Assembly (NCBI GenBank): GCA_001796045.1
Contig: MGLN01000131.1
Coordinates: 1 to 9,743, forward strand
Length of the DNA stretch: 9,743 bases
Reading direction: 5' to 3'
Origin: Caulobacterales bacterium RIFOXYB1_FULL_67_16
GTDB lineage: Bacteria; Pseudomonadota; Alphaproteobacteria; Caulobacterales; Caulobacteraceae
The position numbers and the translations under genes are program-made. Positions 6,348 to 9,743 of the stretch are shown here, in pieces. Numbering within the stretch: position 1 is the stretch's first letter; each line of letters starts with the position of its first letter. The notes under the pieces were generated by a model. That model was not told the DNA's origin. It was given only the letters and a program-made list of their open reading frames with translations, and did not search any database.

Positions 6348-6833
6348 ATGACCCACCCCAACGCCCACGACATCAAGGTGCTGAACGGACTGATCGAGAG
6401 CGCGCTGGACAGCGCGGACGGCTATCGCGAGGCCGCGGAACAGACGGAGGATCCGAACTACCGCACTCTGTTCGAGACGCGCAGCGCAGAACGGCGGCAG
6501 GTGGTCGACGACCTGGCGAACGCCGTGCGCGGCCTCGGCGGCGATCCTGAATCGCACGGATCCATACTGGCCAAGGCCCACCGGGCCTTTCTGGACATGA
6601 AACACGCCCTGCTGCGCAACGACGATTCCCTTGTCGGCTCGATCGACAGCGGCGAGGGGTTCATCGCCGAGAAGTTCGAGAGGGCGCTGCAGGACGCCGG
6701 CATCTCTGCCACCACGCGCGAGACGATCCGCCGCGCCTATGCTGCGGTGAAGCGCGGCCATGACGAGATGCACGCCCTGAAACACAGTCTGGAAGGCCAA
6801 AGGGACGCGTCCAACCCCCTCTACCCGACCTAG
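6348..6833 (+). CDS. Ferritin-like DUF2383 / PA2169-family four-helix protein
   Basis: This is a 161-residue, almost entirely helical, charged protein of the PA2169 (DUF2383) family, related to ferritin-like four-helix bundles. Helix 1 is VLNGLIESALDSADGYREAAE (split at about residues 11-31), followed by NYRTLFETRSAERRQVVDDL (38-56), FLDMKHALL (81-89), SIDSGEGFIAEKFERAL (98-114) and a last helix containing RGHDEMHALKHSL (136-148). Glu, His and Tyr residues in these helices are placed as in ferritin-like folds, but a metal site is not proven here. The ATG at 6348 follows a good ribosome binding site (GGAAGGA ending at 6338) with 9 bases spacing; upstream extensions have no such site. There is no signal peptide, so it is cytoplasmic. 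Family members are often stress-associated, but no EcfG-type promoter (GGAAC with CGTT) is seen upstream. Its TAG overlaps the stop of the convergent gene by 4 bp. Confidence 0.88.
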   Translation: MTHPNAHDIKVLNGLIESALDSADGYREAAEQTEDPNYRTLFETRSAERRQVVDDLANAVRGLGGDPESHGSILAKAHRAFLDMKHALLRNDDSLVGSIDSGEGFIAEKFERALQDAGISATTRETIRRAYAAVKRGHDEMHALKHSLEGQRDASNPLYPT

Positions 6834-7921
6834 GCGCCCGCCCGTTTTGCAAAACCCCAGGCCGCGTCGCTGAGCGGCCCGACCTGGGCGGCCATGCTGC
6901 GGGCGTGGGCGCTGGCCGCCGTGCCGTCGCGGACCCGGCCGGCGATGCCCTGGCAGATGGCCGCCAAGCGGAACAGGTTATAGGCGTAGAGCCAGTCGAG
7001 ATTTGCAGGCCGCAGGCCGGTGGCGGCGGCGTAGCGGTCCACCGTCTCCTCGACCGAGGGAATGCCCAGGGCCTCCAGATCCGCGCCGGCCAAGCCGTTC
7101 CGCAGGCTGGCCGGAATGGCCCAGGCGATCAGCAGATAGGAGAAGTCGGCCATGGGATCGCCCAGGGTCGACAGCTCCCAGTCCAGAACGGCGCGGACCT
7201 CCGCCCGGTCTTGGGCCAGGATCATATTGTCGAGGCGGAAGTCGCCGTGGACGATGCGGCTGGGCCCCTCGGGCGGGAGACTGTCCGGCAGGAAGGCGAT
7301 CAGCCGGTCCATGGCGGGAACGGATTCGATTTCGGACGCGCGGTATTGTTTGGTCCAGCGTCCGACCTGGCGGGCGAAATAGTTGCCGGCCTTGCCATAG
7401 TCGGCCAGACCGATGGCGGCGGGATCGAAGCCATGGAGCCGAGCCAGGGCGTCGGTCTGGGCGTGATAGATGGCCCGGCGTTCAACGGGGCTGAGGCCCG
7501 GCAGCTTCAGATCCCAGAAGATGCGGCCCTCGACCTTGTCCATCACATAGAAGATGGAGCCGATGACGCCCTCGTCCAGGCACAGGGCGTGGGGCCTGGC
7601 CACCGGAAAACCCTGAGCCGCCAGGGCGGAGATGACCTGGAATTCCCGATCGACCGCGTGGGCGCTGGGCAACAGCAGACCCGGCGGCTTGCGACGCAGC
7701 ACATAGGCGGCGGTCGGGGTGGTCAGCTCATAGGTGGGGTTGGACTGGCCGCCCTTGAACTGGCGCACCGTCAGAGGGCCGGCGTAGCCTGCGACGTTTT
7801 CGGTCATCCAGGCGTCCAGCCCCGCCTCGTCCAGCCGGTAGCGGGCATCGACCTCGCGGGTGCCGGAAAAGGCGGTTTGAGCATCCTGCAGAGGCGCGTC
7901 GGCGGCGGAGGCGTCGGTCAT
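6830..7921 (-). CDS. APH-fold phosphotransferase (aminoglycoside phosphotransferase family, ACAD10-like)
   Basis: The product has 363 residues and a protein-kinase-like APH fold. FKGGQSNPTYEL (55-66) and YVLRRKPPG (73-81) form the N-lobe nucleotide site. IVHGDFRLDNMI (223-234) is the Brenner-type catalytic loop, with D227 the likely base and N232 a metal ligand. VLDWELSTLGDP (245-256) holds the metal-binding D247. These details match the chromosomal group often found near fatty-acid and acyl-CoA dehydrogenase genes and fused to acyl-CoA dehydrogenase in ACAD10, not the antibiotic-resistance enzymes. The substrate is unknown; a small hydroxylated metabolite is plausible. It follows glpK by 48 bp with no evident terminator between them, so it may be cotranscribed. 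The ribosome binding site is weak (AAAGGA about 16 bases upstream), but no better start is available. Confidence 0.9.
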   Translation of the reverse strand: MTDASAADAPLQDAQTAFSGTREVDARYRLDEAGLDAWMTENVAGYAGPLTVRQFKGGQSNPTYELTTPTAAYVLRRKPPGLLLPSAHAVDREFQVISALAAQGFPVARPHALCLDEGVIGSIFYVMDKVEGRIFWDLKLPGLSPVERRAIYHAQTDALARLHGFDPAAIGLADYGKAGNYFARQVGRWTKQYRASEIESVPAMDRLIAFLPDSLPPEGPSRIVHGDFRLDNMILAQDRAEVRAVLDWELSTLGDPMADFSYLLIAWAIPASLRNGLAGADLEALGIPSVEETVDRYAAATGLRPANLDWLYAYNLFRLAAICQGIAGRVRDGTAASAHARSMAAQVGPLSDAAWGFAKRAGA

Positions 7922-7969
7922 GTGCGGCCCAGTCGGTTCCTTTGGCGTTTCCCTTGAGCCGTCCGCGTC

Positions 7970-9466
7970 TTAGGCGCGGTCCGGCGCGGCGATGATGGCG
8001 GCCTTGACCGCGCGACGCCAGCCGGAAAGCAGACGGTCGCGTTCGTGGGACTTCATCCGGGGCTTCCAGCAGGCCGGGGCTTCTGCGGGACGAGCCTCAA
8101 GATCGGAGATCAGACCCACCCCCAAGGCCGCCAGACGCGCCGCGCCCAGGGCCGTCATCTCCTGGAAGGCCGGACGTTCGACCTCGACCTCGCAGATGTC
8201 GGCGACGAACTGCATGGCGAAACTGTTGGCGGTGACGCCGCCGTCGACCTTCAGGGTTTTCAACGGCGGGGCGCCGTCCTGGGCCAGGGCGTCGAGCAGG
8301 TCGCGGGTCTGATAGGCCAGGGCTTCCAAGGCGGCGCGGACGAAATGGGCCGGGCCCGAATCCCGCGTCAGGCCGACCACGGTCCCGCGCGCCTCCGGCT
8401 CCCACCAGGGGGCGCCCAGGCCGGTGAAGCCGGGGACCAGATAGACGCCGCCGTTGTCGGCCAGGCTCTGGGCCAGGGCTTCGGACTGGCGAGATTCGGA
8501 GATCAGCTTGACGCCGTCCCTCAGCCACTGGATCGCCGAACCGGCCGAGAAGATCGACCCCTCCAGCGCATAGGCGGTGCGGCCCTCGGCCTGGTAGCCG
8601 AGCGTGCCCAGGAGACGGCGGGTCGAAGCCACCGGCTCGGCGCCGACATTGGCCACCAGAAAGGCGCCGGTGCCGTAGGTGATCTTGGCGTCGCCCGGCG
8701 TGAGAGCGCCGTGGCCGACGAGGGCGGCCTGCTGATCCCCCGCCGATCCGGCGATGGGCAGGGGGCGGCCGAACAGCGCCGGATCGGTCTCGCCGATCCG
8801 GCCGGCGCAGGGGACGATGGCGGGGAGGGCCTGGCGCGGCACGTCGAACAGGACGCACAGGTCGTCGCGCCATTCCACGGCCTTCAGGTCCATCAGGGCC
8901 GTCCGGGCCGCATTGGCGGCGTCGGTGGCGTGAACCCGGCCGCCGGTCAGTTTCCAGATCAGCCAGGCGTCGATCGTGCCCAGCTTGACCTCGCCCCGCG
9001 CCGCCCGATCGCGCGACCCGGGCGCGGCGTCCAGCAGCCAGGCGAACTTGGTCGCCGAGAAATAGGGATCGAGGATCAGGCCGGTGGCGGACTGGACACC
9101 CGGCTCACGCCCCTCGGCGGTCAGGCGGGCGGTCACCTCGGCGGTGCGGCGGTCCTGCCAGACAATGGCGCGGTGCAGGGGCTCCCCCGTCGCGGCGTCC
9201 CAGATCACCGACGTCTCGCGCTGGTTGGTCAGGCCCACGGCGGCGAACCGGTCGACCCCGCCCGCCTGGCGCACCACTTCGCGGCAGGTCTGGAGGGTGG
9301 CGGACCAGATTTCGCCCGCGTCATGCTCGACCCAGCCGGAGTGCGGGAAATGCTGGGCGAGTTCGATCTGACTGACGGCGACCGGGCGCAAGTCGTGGCC
9401 CCGCACCTCGAAGGCGATGGCCCGGGTCGAGGTGGTGCCCTGGTCGATGGCGAGGATCAGGCTCAT
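7970..9466 (-). CDS. glpK: Glycerol kinase
   Basis: This cytoplasmic enzyme of the FGGY kinase family phosphorylates glycerol with ATP to sn-glycerol 3-phosphate, committing it to the Glp pathway. At 498 residues it is full length (E. coli about 502). It starts ILAIDQGTTSTRAI (4-17), the phosphate-binding signature. Glycerol contacts are present: NQRET with R83 and E84, W103 in IVWQDRR, Y135 in DPYFSATK and D244 in GSAGDQQAAL. TYGTGAF and KVDGGVTANSFAMQFVAD supply the nucleotide-site motifs. The segment before AGDQQ, where the E. coli enzyme has its fructose-1,6-bisphosphate loop (GGTRIPI), reads ALFGRPLPI. The Arg is shifted and the Gly-rich part lost, so this allosteric control is probably absent. 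The start has a strong ribosome binding site (AGGGAGAG, 7 bases before ATG). No glpF, glpD or glpR is visible. Confidence 0.97.
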   Translation of the reverse strand: MSLILAIDQGTTSTRAIAFEVRGHDLRPVAVSQIELAQHFPHSGWVEHDAGEIWSATLQTCREVVRQAGGVDRFAAVGLTNQRETSVIWDAATGEPLHRAIVWQDRRTAEVTARLTAEGREPGVQSATGLILDPYFSATKFAWLLDAAPGSRDRAARGEVKLGTIDAWLIWKLTGGRVHATDAANAARTALMDLKAVEWRDDLCVLFDVPRQALPAIVPCAGRIGETDPALFGRPLPIAGSAGDQQAALVGHGALTPGDAKITYGTGAFLVANVGAEPVASTRRLLGTLGYQAEGRTAYALEGSIFSAGSAIQWLRDGVKLISESRQSEALAQSLADNGGVYLVPGFTGLGAPWWEPEARGTVVGLTRDSGPAHFVRAALEALAYQTRDLLDALAQDGAPPLKTLKVDGGVTANSFAMQFVADICEVEVERPAFQEMTALGAARLAALGVGLISDLEARPAEAPACWKPRMKSHERDRLLSGWRRAVKAAIIAAPDRA

Positions 9467-9524
9467 TGTCTTTCTCTCCCTGCGCCGTCTTGGGCGACGC
9501 CTGCGGTCGGGCTAAGGGGAGCAT
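9467..9524. promoter_or_regulatory. Divergent intergenic region between glpK and the PLP dehydratase
   Basis: Only 58 bp separate two outward-reading starts. The minus-strand ribosome binding site for glpK (AGGGAGAG) and the plus-strand site for the dehydratase (AAGGGGAG, from 9514) occupy its two ends. The remaining 30 or so bases are GC-rich. I cannot place convincing -10 boxes, so at least one promoter probably lies inside the opposite gene's 5' end. Confidence 0.5.
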
Positions 9525-9743
9525 ATGACGACGCACCTGCCCAGCTATGAAGGCGTTCTCGACGCCGCCCGCCAGATCGACGGTGTCGCCGTCCGCACGC
9601 CCCTGATCGAGAGCCCCGCCCTGAACGCCGTGGTCGGCGGCCGGGTTCTGATGAAGGCGGAGAACCTGCAAAGGGCCGGGGCCTTCAAGTTTCGCGGCGC
9701 CTATAACCGCATCAGCCGGCTGAACGCCGAGGAGAAAAGGCGC
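9525..9743 (+). CDS. PLP-dependent threonine/serine dehydratase-like protein, N-terminal part
   Basis: The first 73 residues are visible; the 3' end lies beyond the window. The sequence fits fold-type II PLP enzymes of the threonine ammonia-lyase / serine racemase group, which deaminate threonine or serine to the 2-oxoacid. TPLIESPALN (25-34) is the family's N-terminal TPL motif. VLMKAENLQRAGAFKFRGAYNRI contains the PLP-binding lysine in FKFRGA (about residue 57), with Ala where many members have Ser before FKFRG. ATG 9525 follows AAGGGGAG closely. Biosynthetic IlvA, catabolic TdcB-type and serine racemase cannot be separated without the C-terminal half, for example to see whether ACT domains follow. 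Confidence 0.9.
   Translation, partial: MTTHLPSYEGVLDAARQIDGVAVRTPLIESPALNAVVGGRVLMKAENLQRAGAFKFRGAYNRISRLNAEEKRR

Noticed and set aside
6830..7921. Possible aminoglycoside-resistance gene
   Set aside because: Although it has the APH fold, the FKGGQSNPTYEL and STLGDP details match the chromosomal ACAD10-like group, not resistance enzymes.
8045..9550. 501-codon open frame on the plus strand
   Set aside because: Exact antisense shadow of glpK, low-complexity Gly/Gln-rich translation.

Overview
The window is high-GC DNA with third-position GC bias and tightly packed genes. It looks like an alphaproteobacterial chromosome, most likely from Caulobacteraceae (Brevundimonas- or Caulobacter-like). 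The assignment rests on recognising protein types (PriA, DUF2141, CHAP, KynA, GlpK), not on a database search. I see no insertion sequence, phage gene, CRISPR array or integrase. This reads as ordinary chromosome, and no clear new multi-gene system is visible.

Left part (1-1260): the C-terminal half of the replication-restart helicase PriA runs off the left edge. Converging on it is a minus-strand tRNA-Cys-like gene (anticodon GCA, encoded CCA) whose anticodon arm and acceptor/T junction each carry one base more than usual. Next, on the plus strand, a small secreted DUF2141 protein (1482-1910) and a Tat-exported carotenoid-oxygenase-family enzyme (1936-3408) form a likely two-gene unit. An acyltransferase-3 membrane protein (3466-4605) follows; it lacks two histidines normally conserved in the family.

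Middle (4592-6347): a candidate promoter precedes a secreted CHAP-domain protein (4655-5185), followed by tryptophan 2,3-dioxygenase KynA (5225-6022), the first enzyme of tryptophan breakdown by the kynurenine route. The 325-bp gap after kynA contains a large AT-rich imperfect hairpin and then a set of overlapping inverted repeats that could form alternative RNA structures ahead of a ferritin-like DUF2383 (PA2169-type) gene (6348-6833).

Right part (6830-9743): on the minus strand lie glycerol kinase GlpK (9466-7970) and, 48 bp downstream, an APH-fold phosphotransferase (7921-6830) whose stop overlaps that of the DUF2383 gene. A 58-bp divergent gap separates glpK from a plus-strand PLP-dependent threonine/serine dehydratase-like gene that is cut by the right edge.

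Most genes are housekeeping or catabolic and share no single pathway. The parts most worth a second look are the odd tRNA, the PriA zinc site, the histidine-less acyltransferase and the structured 6192-6253 leader.
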